A stretch of 64,000 nucleotides of DNA from Plantago major (lineage: Eukaryota; Streptophyta; Magnoliopsida; Lamiales; Plantaginaceae): contig JAIFAC010000119.1 in assembly GCA_026545765.1 (NCBI GenBank), positions 62,001-126,000 of the forward strand, read 5' to 3'. The notes under the pieces were generated by a model. That model had not been told where the DNA came from. It saw only the letters and a program-made list of their open reading frames with translations, and ran no database searches. Shown here piece by piece: positions 12,700 to 24,124 of this stretch (position 1 is the first letter of the stretch; every line of letters starts with the position of its first letter). Position numbers and translations under genes: made by a program.

Positions 12700-14940
12700 T
12701 CGATTTTCAAAGGCTTGATTCAACTTCCACTTCGATAATTTCTTTGAGCAATTCTAGCCTTTAGCCATCGTTTCGCTCCTGCTTGATTCATGAGCAAGTC
12801 GCTTCGATGCCTTTATAGCCAATATCGCTTTGAGCACTCGTTATCTCGAGATCTTTTCTCAAGCCTTTGCTAGTCTCGTCGATCCAATTTCTTTCCGTAA
12901 AAGTGACATGAGAGAATTTGCCACCCCGCAATTCTACCCTTTTGAGAGACATAGATCGCTGGTGTTTACACTTTTCGTTGTGTTCCTTTTCGTAGACGTG
13001 CTCCAGCTTTTTGACTTGTTTTTCCCACAAAGGTTTAGTCGAATCGCTTTCCTTTGTCAACAATCTTCGCCTTTCCGACCGATACTATAGATTGCATGGG
13101 AACCATCTTGCCGAGTACTTACAAATGTTCTTCTTTCTCACTCTTATTCGTGAGTGATAGAACAATCATTCTGCAGTATTCAAATTTCAAGTCCTTTCTT
13201 TTCTCAAGGATCTCTTAAGTAAGATTGTACTTCAAGAAGAGTGTCACTAGCTTTGCATATGATTGAAAAGATAATTCTTTCTTTTCGAGTTCCTTGTTCT
13301 TAAAGAAGATCTTCATATTTCTTTTGTAATTCAAATTATCGCTTTTTACGTGACTTTTCGCCTCGATATTTAAGCTTTGAGAAATGCATTTTCAAAGATC
13401 CTTTTCTCGATATCTTAACTAATTGAGAATTTTCCTTTGCAAGAGAATTCTTTTCTTCTTCAAGATTTTCGCTCTAGTTCGGATCATTAGAAATTCTCTT
13501 CATAGATGTCAATATCTTTCCCGAGATTTTCTAGATCTTTTATTTCTCCTTCATCACTTTCATAAGTATAACAAGAAGTATGTGTTATTCGATCACCATA
13601 AGATGATTTCTATGTTAGAGATGTCCTGACCGCCAATCTCAAAGAACTCCACACATTTCATTCTTCTCGAGGTCAAGTCGATTATATCATGAGTAACTCC
13701 ACATAATTCGTGATGGTAAGGTCGAGTCATCCGAATTGTCATCTTCGTAATCATTCTCAGTCTAGAGCATCCAATGAGTTTGATTTTCTTTCTTCGCTAA
13801 TAAAGCTCGCTTCTTCAAGATTCTTCTATCTTTCTTGTCACCGCCCTTAGTTTGTCAAGGCGTGACAATCCTTCTTGAAGTGACCAGTTTCGATAATAGA
13901 AACAGATATCGCTTCCAATTTCTACCTCAAGACATGATGCTTTCTCGAAATGGGTTTGTTCAAATGAAGCTTTGCATATTTTTACCGGTGATAGTTCGAG
14001 CCTAGATGTTTTTTTCATTTCTCTTCGCTTTTCTTCTCTCAATTTATCGATCGACATATTTGCTCATTTGCTTTGCAAGAAGAGCATCCTCACCTCTTCC
14101 TTGCTTTTCTTCTTTCGTAAGTTCCTCGAGCAACTAGAGTAATATTCTCGCAACTTTTCAGCTTGTTTGTTCTCTTCAGGTTGCCTCATAATCAACCGTA
14201 GCAAGATGTGAGAAGAGTTCCATCGAGTGATATTTCGCATTCCTCGTTAAAATAAAAGAATTTAGTATGCTCCAACAGGTTAAGACTTCACAATAGTCTT
14301 AATCTTTTCTCGACCGGGAGTATCTGCTGCTTTCCCAAGTGTCGCCATATCACTCATGAGAGTGGTAACCGAAATCAAGTTCTTCCAGAGTTTCAAGGTC
14401 CTTGTTTGAAATTTTGAAATTTCAACTTGAGAACTTCAACTTGTTTTCTTTGGTTTTCTGGCCCGCAGATTTCTTCAATCACCGCCAGCAACTTTCACTG
14501 CTTTTAGCACCTACGCTTTTAATCGTATGTGCTCAGTGTAGATTTGATGATGATATTACGAGCTTGACCATCCAGACGATTTCTCTCGCATCTTCCGATG
14601 TCCGTAGTTCTCTGGCTTCGTTCAGAATAACTCGACTAGTAGATCTCCCACTTGTCGACGATCTTTGTGAAGATCCTTCGCTGATCTCTGCTCTACCATT
14701 AGAAACCTCCATGACTTGTAAGTTGTTGAATGACTATCGGGCCATTCTTTATCACTTCGATCATTTCGTCACTTATGGCTTCAAGGTGGAGCATCATGTT
14801 ATTTTTCCATTTCTCGTAGTTCTCTGGTTTGAGAACGGGTGCATCACTCAGAGACATTCCTACACACTTAACACACAAATTAAATAGTCCTCAAAAGTGG
14901 ACAAAGTTCCTTCACCTATATAGGGATCTAGGTTCAAGGT
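12700..14940 (-). pseudogene. Element A gag region
   Basis: Minus-strand traces matching the gag of elements B and C: a basic, charged C-terminal part (12788-13063), a degraded zinc-knuckle part (13815-14057) and an N-terminal part up to the primer site. The zinc-knuckle part is recognised mainly by its position and by comparison with element C. Many breaks. Confidence 0.6.
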
Positions 14941-14958
14941 ATGCTTGTGAACCTCCCG

Positions 14959-14969
14959 CCTCGATACCA
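14959..14969 (-). other. Element A primer-binding site
   Basis: On the minus strand the sequence right after the 5' LTR reads TGGTATCGAGGC, close to TGGTATCAGAGC, the complement of the 3' end of plant initiator-Met tRNA. Elements B and C have the same site at the same place. Confidence 0.7.
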
Positions 14970-14971
14970 CT

Positions 14972-16556
14972 TTGGGTCCAGATAACGGCAAAGTAAAAGA
15001 CTAGAGGGGGGGTGAATAGTCTTTAAAACTTTTGTCGATAAAACTATTTCTCGATATCCGTAGATATCCGATACTTAGATTCAGAGCGAAGACTTAAGAT
15101 AGATAAGTAAACAATTAAAGTGTGTGTGTCATAAATGTAAGTACGTAAAAGTAAATAACACAGAAGTATAGTGGTATCCGAGGTATGAATCCTCCAACTA
15201 ATCCACTTCTGTCTTCCAAAGACCTAGAATTCACTAGAATAGATAATTGAGGTCACCTTACAAAAATCCTATTCTAAGATTCCTTAAACAAATGGTTCCC
15301 AACCAAATGGTCCCCCTGAGTTGTTCCCCGGCTTTCACAGCCAAGTACTTCCTGTACTCAGAAACCTTTTTGAGCTATTCCCAAGCTAAGTACTTCCTGT
15401 GCTCAATAACCTTGGAGTTATTCCTTAGTTTCTCAAACTAAGTACTTCCCAGACTCCACGCCAAATGATGGTGTCAGTTTTGGCTCGAGTTGTCGATGAG
15501 TTTCTTTAATAACTTTTCGCTTAATCGATAGCTCGTGAATCAAGTATACTTAATACACTTTTCAATGTATGGTATCTTGTTCTTTTCGACCCAAGTCTTA
15601 GATAAATGTTCTAGAGAATGAATCTTTATATTTGATCTTTCAATTCAACTCTTTCACGTATAGTCGCTTGTTTAGGATCGTGACACTTAGAACTTCAAAG
15701 GTTACTCAAGATCAAGAGCTTTGGTCGCATGTAAAGCTTTTGAGAGTAAGTAGTTTACTTTGAGAGAGTAAGGTGTTCAAATGTTTGTGGAGTTCAAGGT
15801 GTATTCTCAAGTAGTCTAAGTGTGATATTTATAGATGAATTTGAGTTCGCTTGAATAGTATCCATTAGCTCAAATCAAATTCAAACTATCGATATCAAGC
15901 AGTAGATCAGAAAGGTGTTTGTCTTCTTCTTCGGTTACCGCTGCTTTTGTTCGACATCTTTATCCATGCATTTAATGCATCAGATTATACTTTTGTCTCA
16001 GAGTGCCAACGAACTATGCTTTGATCGTAGACAACCTTGATCGATTTCTCGATTCTTTGCACGTTTATCTTTAACTTCAGATACCACTTTTATTGAAACA
16101 ACTTTGTTTGCAATATATATATTTCTTTTTCAAATGTGGTTAAAGCTCAAGGTATCCGAGAATAGATATCAGGACACTTTCCTTGTTTTCGATAGACTTT
16201 TATTTCTCGATATCTCTTGTGACACGCTTTGTTTAAAACTATTCGTGTCTTTAAGATATCTCGCCAAGGTATCTCAGAAACCTGCTTTCAGAATCTTGCG
16301 CTTTCTTTAAATCTTCAATGTTATCAACTTGTTCGCTTGATGTCTTCTTCGTCTTCTCTTTATAAAATAAAATTACATTTTGAGACCTATCATCCTATAC
16401 AAGATTAGCTAGACTATCATACTTAGTGGTTTTCTTTACAATGTTCAAGTGAACCAAGAGTACTAATCACCTTTCTGAGACTAAGATATGTCATCATGTT
16501 GCTGATCAAAATCTAAACAGATATTTCTAACAAAATATTTAACAAATTTCCTAACA
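14972..16556 (-). repeat. Element A 5' LTR (right copy)
   Basis: About 1.58 kb, bounded by GGTCCAGATAACGGC beside the primer site and ...CCTAACA at the outer end. It has a 7-G run at 15006-15012, the palindrome-unit array at about 15285-15455 and a TATA-type box on the minus strand at 15823-15833. Confidence 0.85.
15823..15833 (-). promoter_or_regulatory. TATA-type box of element A 5' LTR
   Basis: The minus strand reads TATAAATATCA. The same motif is at the same place in the other Sirevirus-type LTRs here (for example 56416-56425), which marks the U3/R boundary. Transcription would start some 30 bp lower in coordinate and read through the palindrome array. Confidence 0.5.
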
Positions 16557-17027
16557 TCCTTCCTATAGATAATGAGGTTTCCGAAGTGAGGCCCAATTTG
16601 AACATAGAAATGGTTGATGTTATAGTGTATAGTGTTAATTAACTTACTTTTGGTTTGATGGTGTATATTTGGTTGATAAATTCCATAATTAGATGCAAGC
16701 ATGTAGCATAATTTTCAGGTGTATGTATTATGTAATTAGCTTTAATATACTAACTACATACCGAATTTAGTGGGTCTTATTGTGTATGAGGAGATTTTTA
16801 GGGGATATTGTATAGTTGGTTGATCACATCCATAATTAGATGCAATCGTGTAGTATAATTTTCAGCTCTAAAAAACACGTGAAATGGGCCGTCACTTGGT
16901 TTGTATTTTTTAATCAAATTAATTCAAAGAAATTCTCACATTGATTTGAGGCCAAAGTCATATAGCTAGAATTGAGAATAAAAACTTTTCTTTTAAATAT
17001 ATATAGATAATTTGGGGTGTACATAAA
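16557..17027. other. Spacer with an imperfect direct repeat
   Basis: AT-rich spacer. A ~60-bp stretch at 16651-16719 (TTGGTTGATAAATTCCATAA and following) recurs imperfectly at 16805-16864, both ending TAATTTTCAG. No gene seen. Confidence 0.6.
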
Positions 17028-17190
17028 AAATAACCGCCCGCCCCGCCCGCCACTTCGCCCGCCGACTAACCGCACCCGCCAATTAATTTCTTGGTACAAA
17101 ACCGCCACGGTTAATTTTTTTTTAACCGCCACTAGGCAGGTGGGTGGTGGGTGGACGAATGCCAACCGACCGATCCGCCCGATATACTAC
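17028..17190. repeat. GC-rich ACCGCCCGCC block, left
   Basis: The block opens ATAACCGCCCGCC in an otherwise AT-rich area and repeats CCGCCCGCC-like words, then continues with AACCGCCAC and GGTGGGTGGTGGG stretches that can pair with them. A related block in the same orientation lies at about 18380-18525. It is probably part of an unclassified repeat. Arg/Pro-rich frames here reflect composition only. Confidence 0.5.
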
Positions 17191-17583
17191 TTATGTTTAT
17201 ATTATATATACTACAATTCATCTACATCAATATTTGTTAGGAGTAATATACTAATAACATAACAATATGCTAATATTATTATGTCTTCCATTAATTTTTG
17301 TTCTTACTATATGGTATATATATGTTGCACTTGCAATAAAACTGTTTAGCTTGACACCTTCTGCCCATCAAACAACATTAAGAACTCCTTCTCTGACATT
17401 TAGATTTTTTGAATGCACATGTACCAACACGTTTACAAATTTATATGCTTGTATTTTGAATTTTATGTACTTGTATTTTGGTTATTATCAAACTTGAAAC
17501 TTGTCCCATATTTAACAATATATTATGGAAGGTTTTAGTTTGCATTTAAAACTTATTTACTCTATTTCAAACGTAAATAAGTT

Positions 17584-18230
17584 TTGGTTATAGTGCTCAC
17601 CGCGAACTGTTCTTGGATAATGAAGGCAGTCATGAAGGCGCGGAATTTGGTGCTCCCCTCGCGCATCTGGCCGATGTCCTTGCTGGCCCCGAAGTTCCCC
17701 AACAGATTATTATATAAGGAGATTCAAGGTGCTAAGCCAGAGGTAGGATGGAAAAAGTTTTGGTTTGGAAATATAGCTCGACCACAAGCTATGTTCTGTA
17801 CTTGAATGGCACTACATGAAAGGTTTGCGACTCGGGACAAAGTTCGAAGATGGAGCAGTGGCATCGACTCATCCTGCCTATTTTGTCCCCAAGTTGAAAC
17901 TCAACATCACCTCCTATTTGAATGCCCCTATACTAACCGCATTTGGATCCGGGTGATGGGATGGCTGCAAATAAATCGAACACCTCAAGGATGGAATATG
18001 GAACTCAACATGATGTGTCGACGCTTTGGTGGGAAGCATTGGAAATCAAAGCTCCTCAAATGCGCATTTACTGAAACTATCTATGCAATATGGATTGAAC
18101 GGAACAATGTCCTCTTCCAACAGAAACCTGCAAACCCCACCTGGAGGACAAGATTATTGACGTCGTAATTAATAAAGCTTGGATGGATACCCGTTTGAGG
18201 GAGCATTGTGCCCAGTTAATGTTAGCTTGA
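17584..18230 (+). mobile_element. LINE 3' fragment (zf-RVT domain)
   Basis: Two plus-strand frames (17584-17805 and 17806-18168) encode the C-terminal part of a plant LINE ORF2. The first has the W-x-x-x-W...ARPQAMFC zone; the second carries the zf-RVT zinc-binding domain with CLFCPQVETQHHLLFECPY and then IWIRVMGW. The Cys-x2-Cys...His-x4-Cys spacing is typical of this domain, which follows the reverse transcriptase in L1-type plant LINEs and in their domesticated remnants. The two frames are adjacent, with an in-frame stop between them. The reverse transcriptase and endonuclease are absent, so this is a 5'-truncated dead copy. No clear poly(A) tail or target duplication was found. Confidence 0.75.
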
Positions 18231-18379
18231 TAGAATAGCAATTTTCATTTGTTTCTACTAGTCGCTAGATTATATCGATATTATTGCCTGGATCCCTGAT
18301 CGCTACATTTCAATGATTGAAGGAAATAAAAGTTTAATGTTTGTTCCAAAACAAAAACGCTGTAATATATGTTCTCATT

Positions 18380-18525
18380 TTAAGTGTGAAACCGCTAATC
18401 CGCCAGATAAAATAGTCAACCGACCCACGACGGTTTGGAGAAAATTACACCCGCCGTGGTTAGTGATTTAGCCTACCCGCCATTGGTGGGTCGGTTAGAA
18501 TTTTGATAAATAACCGCCCCCAATA
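18380..18525. repeat. GC-rich ACCGCC block, right
   Basis: Contains AACCGACCCACGACGG, ACCCGCCGTGG, ACCCGCCATTGG and ends ATAACCGCCCCC. This is related in words and orientation to 17028-17190. The two blocks bracket the LINE fragment, as if the LINE had landed in one repeat or two repeat copies had flanked it. Confidence 0.45.
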
Positions 18526-19396
18526 ATTATGAATCCAATGGAAAATATATATATAACGTAGAAAAGAAAGTCACCGTTTCTTCTCGATCTAATATTATAT
18601 ACTTGGCCACCAGGTTGGAGCTGATGAAGAGAACTCCAAAAGCAAAGGAAAAGGCTAATTCCATGATCCATCAATGCTGCCTGAACTACTGCAGCTTTCC
18701 CTTTCTTGCTTTGCTCCTAAGGCTCCTTTTTCCCAGTTGACTGGCCTGGTAGTATAGTGATATTTGAAAATGATGTTTCGAATTGTTGCGACTCGGTGAG
18801 AAAGAATCTACATGAGTGATGCTAATGGATAGTAAAGTGGTCGAGTGGTAAGTGGCTAGAGCCTGGAGGTACAAGCATGATGGATTGAGTCATCTTAACA
18901 AATGGAGTGTTAATTTTTCAAAATGGCGTTGGTGTGAGTGTCAAATGAAAATTGTGGAAACTTTGAGACATTGAAACTGCAGGTTGCACGGTTCTGGATT
19001 GGGATTCGGAAAGAATAATGAATTAGCTTAGCTTGCCAAAGGTTTAATTTGCCAAATGCTAATTCCTTACTACAATCCATGCTCACAGCTCACTAGCCCA
19101 AATGCCCAATGAATATTCTGAACGTTACACCAAACTCAGTTCATTCCTCTGCGCAGCTCTTGCGAAAATACCGACATTTGATAGATCAAATCAACACGTA
19201 TTTAGCTACAAACATCACATGTTTAGTAGTAATATAGACACAATGTTTGAATGCAAACGTATGATCAAATTCAAAACACAGCAACATCAGCAATTGTAAA
19301 AAGCACAACATTTTTAAGACAAATGATCAAACTGCTTATTTGCTTCGAAATAACAAACTTACCAGCTCCGAATACAAGACTGCAGGCTAAAACGTC
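18526..19396. other. Spacer and probable 3' flank of the PLD gene
   Basis: The right part, from roughly 19000, is likely the 3' untranslated region and flank of the minus-strand PLD gene. No clean AATAAA was found close to the stop codon. The left part has no assigned gene. An exon-like plus-strand frame near 18620-18660 is recorded among the rejected items. Confidence 0.4.
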
Positions 19397-19821
19397 TTAG
19401 GTCGTAAGAATAGGTGGGAGGAAGTCGGATTTAGTCCCAAGGACACGAAGCCGTGTCAGGAAGAATTCTTGTCCAGGCAATTCTGTTATCGCCCTTCACT
19501 GCTAACAGCGACTGGGTAGCGAAAGGTGATCTGGCAGGTCCCTTTCCAACTCTGCAGCGAAAAGGTCCCAATACCTGTCAGCTATAGTGTTCACCTTCTG
19601 GACACATTCCTCACTTTCAGGACGGACAAAGCTGTCGTCAAGCATGCCTAGATGTTCGTACCAAAGTGACATCCGGAAGCCATGGATATCACCACGTGCT
19701 GGCTGTCTGGCTGCCAAATGATAAGGTTGATATGCTCCCATGGCAATCTCAGAATCCCTTGCGCCATCCATGGATCTTTGATTGATATTAGCTGATCCGA
19801 CTATTATGTACTCGTCATCAA
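19397..19821 (-). CDS. PLDalpha: PLD-alpha coding exon 4
   Basis: The acceptor CTTGCAG ends at 19822. The exon completes the second HKD motif with [20 protein letters not shown] and runs to the family C-terminus ([16 protein letters not shown], stop 19397-19399). Near 19520 the frame shifts and the uncorrected reading stops at 19502. A second shift follows at a G run (near 19487), and the segment after EFF is one codon short of the family. Confidence 0.88.
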
Positions 19822-22800
19822 CTGCAAGGAGAAAAAAGGTCACTTGTTCACCTATATGACACCGCAATCAAAATGCAACGGGGATGGAGATTATAGCACA
19901 GAACCATTCAGAACTCAGAATTATATGCAACTTGCCCTAAGACAATGTATTTATGCATTTTATCTGAGAGAGCAATAAAACATAGGACTTAGTAAGTGAC
20001 GGTTTGCAATAGCTATTTTAAAACTGCTTATTGCTTCTTACTTCTTAGTAGCAGAAGTACAAACCGAGGTTTTGCATAAAACAACTTCTGCCATTACCCA
20101 GCTTAATAAAACTGAAAAGGAGTTGTTTTCAAAGAAGCACCTCTCTTGAGGTAATTCTGACAATCGCCTTTTTTGGAAACACTTTGAGTGATCACAACAT
20201 TTGCAATCAGGCACTACACTGAAAGGGAAAACCTTACCTATCATCATCTTTGCATGGACATAGATCATGAAGCGCCGAGCCGCCTGAGCTCTTCCATAAT
20301 CTGAATCAGGTTCAGGTTGTTGAGAAGGCTCATATTCTCCACTCTTCTTCACTTCTCTATTACCAACGCAAAAGAATGTTAGGTACTTTCGTGGGTCATC
20401 CTGGATACCCCTAGCCTGAAAAGCTTGAATGACATCTTTATACATCATCTCCATTGTTCTTCTCTGCCAATCCAAGATAGCCTGAACGGACGCACTTTCT
20501 GGTAGCCCTTCCGGCCACATGGGAACAATAACGTAGACAGTGAACCTTTCCCCAGCCTCGATCTTACTTACAATCTTCAAAGAAAGCTCTTTAGGAATGA
20601 GATGCAGAGCACCAATGTCCTCAACCTTAATATCACTACTATCCCAGCCAAAGCTGCTTCCGAGAAAATACTGATTCTCAATGTAAATGAAATTCTTGGC
20701 CCATGATAGCATTGATATATGCATCTTGAATGCTTCGATCAATTATGTTGTCCTTTCCACTGACAAGACCTGCTTGTGCAGCCTCTTCAGGAGTTTCAGG
20801 GAATCCAAATGCTGCTCCACCATCAATAGATCTGAATAACTGAACGTTCCATGTCTCCTGATCATCAGGGAATGTAACCGGAGATGGAGGAATAATGTTG
20901 ATGTCTTGCAAGTTGACTAACAGATCCTTCCCACCTTGCTTCTTCCATCTCTGTTCGAAATTGAATAGAACATCCCATGCAATTGGTCCTTCCAATTTGG
21001 AATGAATATCATGCCAAGGCTCCCTTATTGGAGAAATAAAAAGAAGACAACACGGAATCAAACCAAGTTATGAAGATCAAGAGCAGTTACTCAACAAAAA
21101 CAGACTGTATGGGGATCTGATTAGAAAATGATCTCATACAGAGTAGTAGTATATGTTAAAAATATCATAATAAATGAATTAAAATAGCATAGTCTCTACC
21201 TCGGTCCACCTTTGGTGATTGCACCATCAGCGTAATTGGGCTGATGAAAATCATCATGATGAGCAGTATCCAATGTCCTGAAAAGCGAATGGAAAGGAGT
21301 ATCATACCTCCCATCACAAAGATCAATACCTCCCACAAAACTCACGATGCGTCTCTGATCTGATCCCCCACTAGGTAATTCGGCATCCACAACCACAATC
21401 TTCTGATGATGAGTGAACATGGTAGAAATTTGCAGGTCCTGAATAAAGCTCCCCCCATCATCTGGATTCCGAGGGCACAACACACAATTGACATCCGTGT
21501 TTTTGAAGTAGTTTTCAGTATCTTCATCATGTGTAAGCATCAAACCGTCTTTCTTCAGTAAATCCACAGAGGTTCTATCATCCCAAACAAGCATGAGTAC
21601 TGTAATGCCTTCACTTGCTCTCTTCTTGAGGAGTTCGCCGAGTGTCATATCACCTCCTGGCTTTTGTCTCCTTGAGTCCCTGATCAAAGTAATTTCAGTA
21701 TACACAGACCAACCAGTGATGTAGACAAAGTGCTTTGCATTCGTGATTGCATCAAAAATATCCTCCCAACATCTATGGGGCTCGTAATATCTTCCTCCTG
21801 ATAGGGGTATTTTTGGTACAAAGTTGTCCGGCACGTGAGCATCCTGATACAAGGAAACCCGACAGCCGGTTCTCTGAGAGTAGAATGTGTAGGGAACCCC
21901 TGGAAACTTGGTACTTCTAATTCCGCGAGCCCAGCTACGGTCTCGAGTTACATCAAAGAACTGCAATTTCACATGGATTTTCGAGTCTCCCCTGACCGGA
22001 TTCTTATCATTGTCAAGTATCTCGACCCACCTGTCCACTTCATCCCCTTCCATTAGTTCACGAACCGGAACATAGGCTCTTCCAATTAAAGTTGCCCCAA
22101 TGGGATTGTCGTCTTTCACAGTGAATATAACATTTGAAGCCATATGGGCACAGTATATGTGAAAGGACTCATCCCACTTGGGATGATTGGGAGTCTTTTC
22201 AATCGTTCTCGTTCTTCCAACTCTAGCCTTCTCTAAATCGATTGTTACAGAATCTTGGGTTGGCCATCGCCCAAGCCAATTGTCTCCTGAATGTTATCCA
22301 CAATCTGCAAGAATGTTCCAGCAACACAACCAAGAATTAGGAAACAAGTCAAAACAATTTGGGATTTCAAAACTTTTGCACATGAAACACAATAGACTAA
22401 TATCAATGCACACGTATCGTTTCTTCATTATTAGTACAAAGTACAACTGTGAAAATATAGACAGTCTATCTTCTAACAAACTAGCTAACAACATAAATCC
22501 TTCCTTTTTTTACCAGGAATTTTATGCAAGCAACTGATGTGTATGGGTCTACCCCTTATCTTCTTCATTGAATCATACTTTTATAATGCTAAACCACTTT
22601 AACAGGTCCTGAAATAGTGTTCGTTGCATGAAGTTCACAAGAGAGACATCCAAAGAAGTACAGATGTATTGCACTATAATAATACGGAGTCATAAATTTC
22701 AGAGACATCAAAACAATGATTTCAGACTTTTACTTGCTTATTATGCCCTAGCAAAAATGCATATATCTCCCGGTCAGACAACCCTGACAAGGAACAACAT

Positions 22801-23937
22801 ACACCCAGTACACATTTGCCTGTAGACCGATAAACTCAGCAGAGCCGGAGGAACACGTGCCCGGTGCCCCCCGACTGCAAATTTTGCAATTTCATTTTTT
22901 CCGTTGGTTCTTTAAGTTTTTTTTTTTTTTTTGAGATAGTTCTTTAAGTATTTCCATCACCCCAGAAATATCATTTTTTGCCTGCCTCATTAGACATGAT
23001 GACTTAACTCGTAGGCATGGTTTAAAATCTTGGTGACACGTACCATGAATCCTCTGAGACGAGTATTAGAAAAATCACATCACACTAGTATAAGTAAGGT
23101 GGGTGTGTCATACACTTTGGGTGAGTGAGAGAGAGGTGATTCTCCTTTATATTAGAAAAATCTCAACTTTTAAAAAAATTATGCTTTCAAATATCCCCAT
23201 CCTCCATAGGTCTCGGTTTTTCAAAAATCCGAACACATCCGAAAACCAGGATTTTAGTCAGCATTAGACATCTTTGAGGGCAATTAAACTGCATCATCAA
23301 GTCGTCATTGACCAATAAGGTATTAAAAGTTTGGCAGCAATGCAAGAATACTTAATTCCTCAAGGAAAGACAGGCATATTATAGTATCATATTATATATA
23401 GAAAGAAAGGTCCAGAAAAGCACACAACATGAGATCGAGTATAATAATAGCATCTTCATTGCATCCCAAAATAGATTAATCAAGTGCCTGTTCAATAAGA
23501 TGTACTTTAAAAGTTTAAATACATGTTGGCTGACAAAGATTTACATTCCTCTCGGAAGATCCACTACCATTATTGACTAATCACATGTAAGACCAAAAAG
23601 AAAATAGAAAAAGAAAAACCCAAAAGGAAAAAAACAATTATACCTTTATGGAAAACAACACAAATCCATAAAAAAGAGGATAAGAGTTAGAGAAAACAAC
23701 AGCAAGCCACATACTCACTTATCTATTTAAAAAAGGAGCAAGAAAAGTTCAAAAAAGAAGAAGTAAATTTGCAATAACAAACAGTGATCATTGAGCTGAA
23801 GCAGTATTGCAATAAGAAGAGGAAATTAGAGATGAGAAGAAGACCTTGCTCAAGAAATTGCCACCAGCACTGGTTTTGAGCCTATCCACTTCATAGATCG
23901 TGGCATGGAGAGTACCATGAAGCAAAATCTGAGCCAT
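19397..23937 (-). CDS. PLDalpha: Phospholipase D alpha (four coding exons; frame disrupted in this sequence)
   Basis: Hydrolyses membrane phosphatidylcholine and similar lipids to phosphatidic acid and head group; alpha-class enzymes need millimolar calcium and act in stress and ABA signalling. Exons read 23845-23937, 21200-22304, 20238-21023 and 19397-19821, all with GT-AG borders. The start [18 protein letters not shown] is the family N-terminus. A C2 domain occupies roughly residues 1-150. The first HKD motif is [10 protein letters not shown] near residue 330. [12 protein letters not shown] and the DRY-like ERF (in [16 protein letters not shown]) lie in exon 3. The second HKD ([22 protein letters not shown]) is split by intron 3. 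It ends [14 protein letters not shown]. Total coding length is about 805 codons, as in the family. Small frame disruptions occur in exon 2 (near 22247), exon 3 (near 20707) and at two or more places in exon 4 (19400-19520). It is either a decayed copy or, more likely, an imperfect consensus. Confidence 0.93.
20238..21023 (-). CDS. PLDalpha: PLD-alpha coding exon 3
   Basis: The acceptor AATAAG precedes 21023 and the donor GTAAGG follows 20238. It runs from [14 protein letters not shown] through [37 protein letters not shown] and [14 protein letters not shown]. One frame disruption lies between YINAI and WAKNF (near 20707); the exon length is two bases short of the phase set by its borders. Confidence 0.9.
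21200..22304 (-). CDS. PLDalpha: PLD-alpha coding exon 2
   Basis: The acceptor TTGCAG ends at 22305 and the donor GT follows 21200. It starts [17 protein letters not shown], continues the C2 domain ([28 protein letters not shown]) and carries the first catalytic HxKxxxxD motif. The length is one base short of the phase its borders require: the frame breaks right after GQPKI, near 22247, and resumes at VTIDL. Confidence 0.9.
22305..23844 (-). other. PLD-alpha intron 1
   Basis: A 1.54-kb intron in the C2 domain, with donor GTCTTC and acceptor TTCTTGCAG. It is mostly AT-rich with T-runs around 22917-22935. No embedded gene was recognised. A first intron much longer than the others is typical of PLD-alpha genes. 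Confidence 0.8.
23845..23937 (-). CDS. PLDalpha: PLD-alpha coding exon 1
   Basis: Thirty-one codons from the ATG at 23937 to ...GGNFLSK, phase 0, followed by a GT donor at 23844-23843. It encodes the first strand of the C2 domain. It is too short to stand out as an open frame and was recognised from the [13 protein letters not shown] signature. Confidence 0.9.
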
Positions 23938-24110
23938 TAGCTTTCACTCACTCACCTGCAAAATTAAAACAAGAAAATCAGGTTCACCACAAATAATGTG
24001 AGATAGAAGAAACACTGAAACTGAAAGGAAGGTAGATCCAAAAAGAAGCTCACAGAGGGTAGAAAATAGAAATGAAGTTGGAAGGAGAGAAAAGTGTACC
24101 GTAAACGTGA
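23938..24110 (-). promoter_or_regulatory. PLD-alpha leader with probable leader intron acceptor
   Basis: Just upstream of the ATG the minus strand reads TTTTGCAG then GTGAGTGAGTGAAAGCTAATGG. TTTTGCAG is a good splice acceptor (exon resumes about 23955), which suggests an intron in the 5' untranslated region as known for PLD-alpha genes. The matching donor could not be fixed. Confidence 0.5.
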
Positions 24111-24122
24111 TGATATTTAAAG
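24111..24122 (-). promoter_or_regulatory. Candidate TATA box of the PLD gene
   Basis: The minus strand reads CTTTAAATATCA about 175 bp above the start codon, followed by a pyrimidine- and purine-rich leader. Position and sequence suit a plant TATA box, but no transcript start is known. Confidence 0.35.
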
Positions 24123-24124
24123 GC

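Larger units (their letters stand above)
2409..16556 (-). mobile_element. Element A: Sirevirus-type (Maximus/SIRE) Copia retroelement, broken
   Basis: Two direct repeats of about 1.5-1.6 kb (2409-3931 and 14972-16556) flank an internal region whose coding traces all read on the minus strand. From the right the order is primer-binding site, gag with a zinc-knuckle trace, protease, integrase, reverse transcriptase and RNase H traces, then a ~6-kb extra region, then a polypurine tract beside the left LTR. Gag-PR-IN-RT-RH order is Copia. The initiator-Met-type primer site, long LTRs and large extra region after pol point to the Sirevirus lineage. The element is heavily broken (dozens of breaks) and cannot be autonomous. 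Its right end is clean; the left outer end shows no typical LTR terminus and no target duplication was found. It looks older than element B. Confidence 0.85.

Noticed and set aside
17017-17262. Arg/Pro-rich frame at 17017-17262
   Set aside because: It is produced by the CCGCCCGCC repeat words; composition alone explains it.
18600-18660. Exon-like plus-strand piece: CACCAG then VGADEENSKSKGKG and a stop
   Set aside because: A good splice acceptor and a charged tail look like a last exon, but no upstream exon or family could be recognised within the window.
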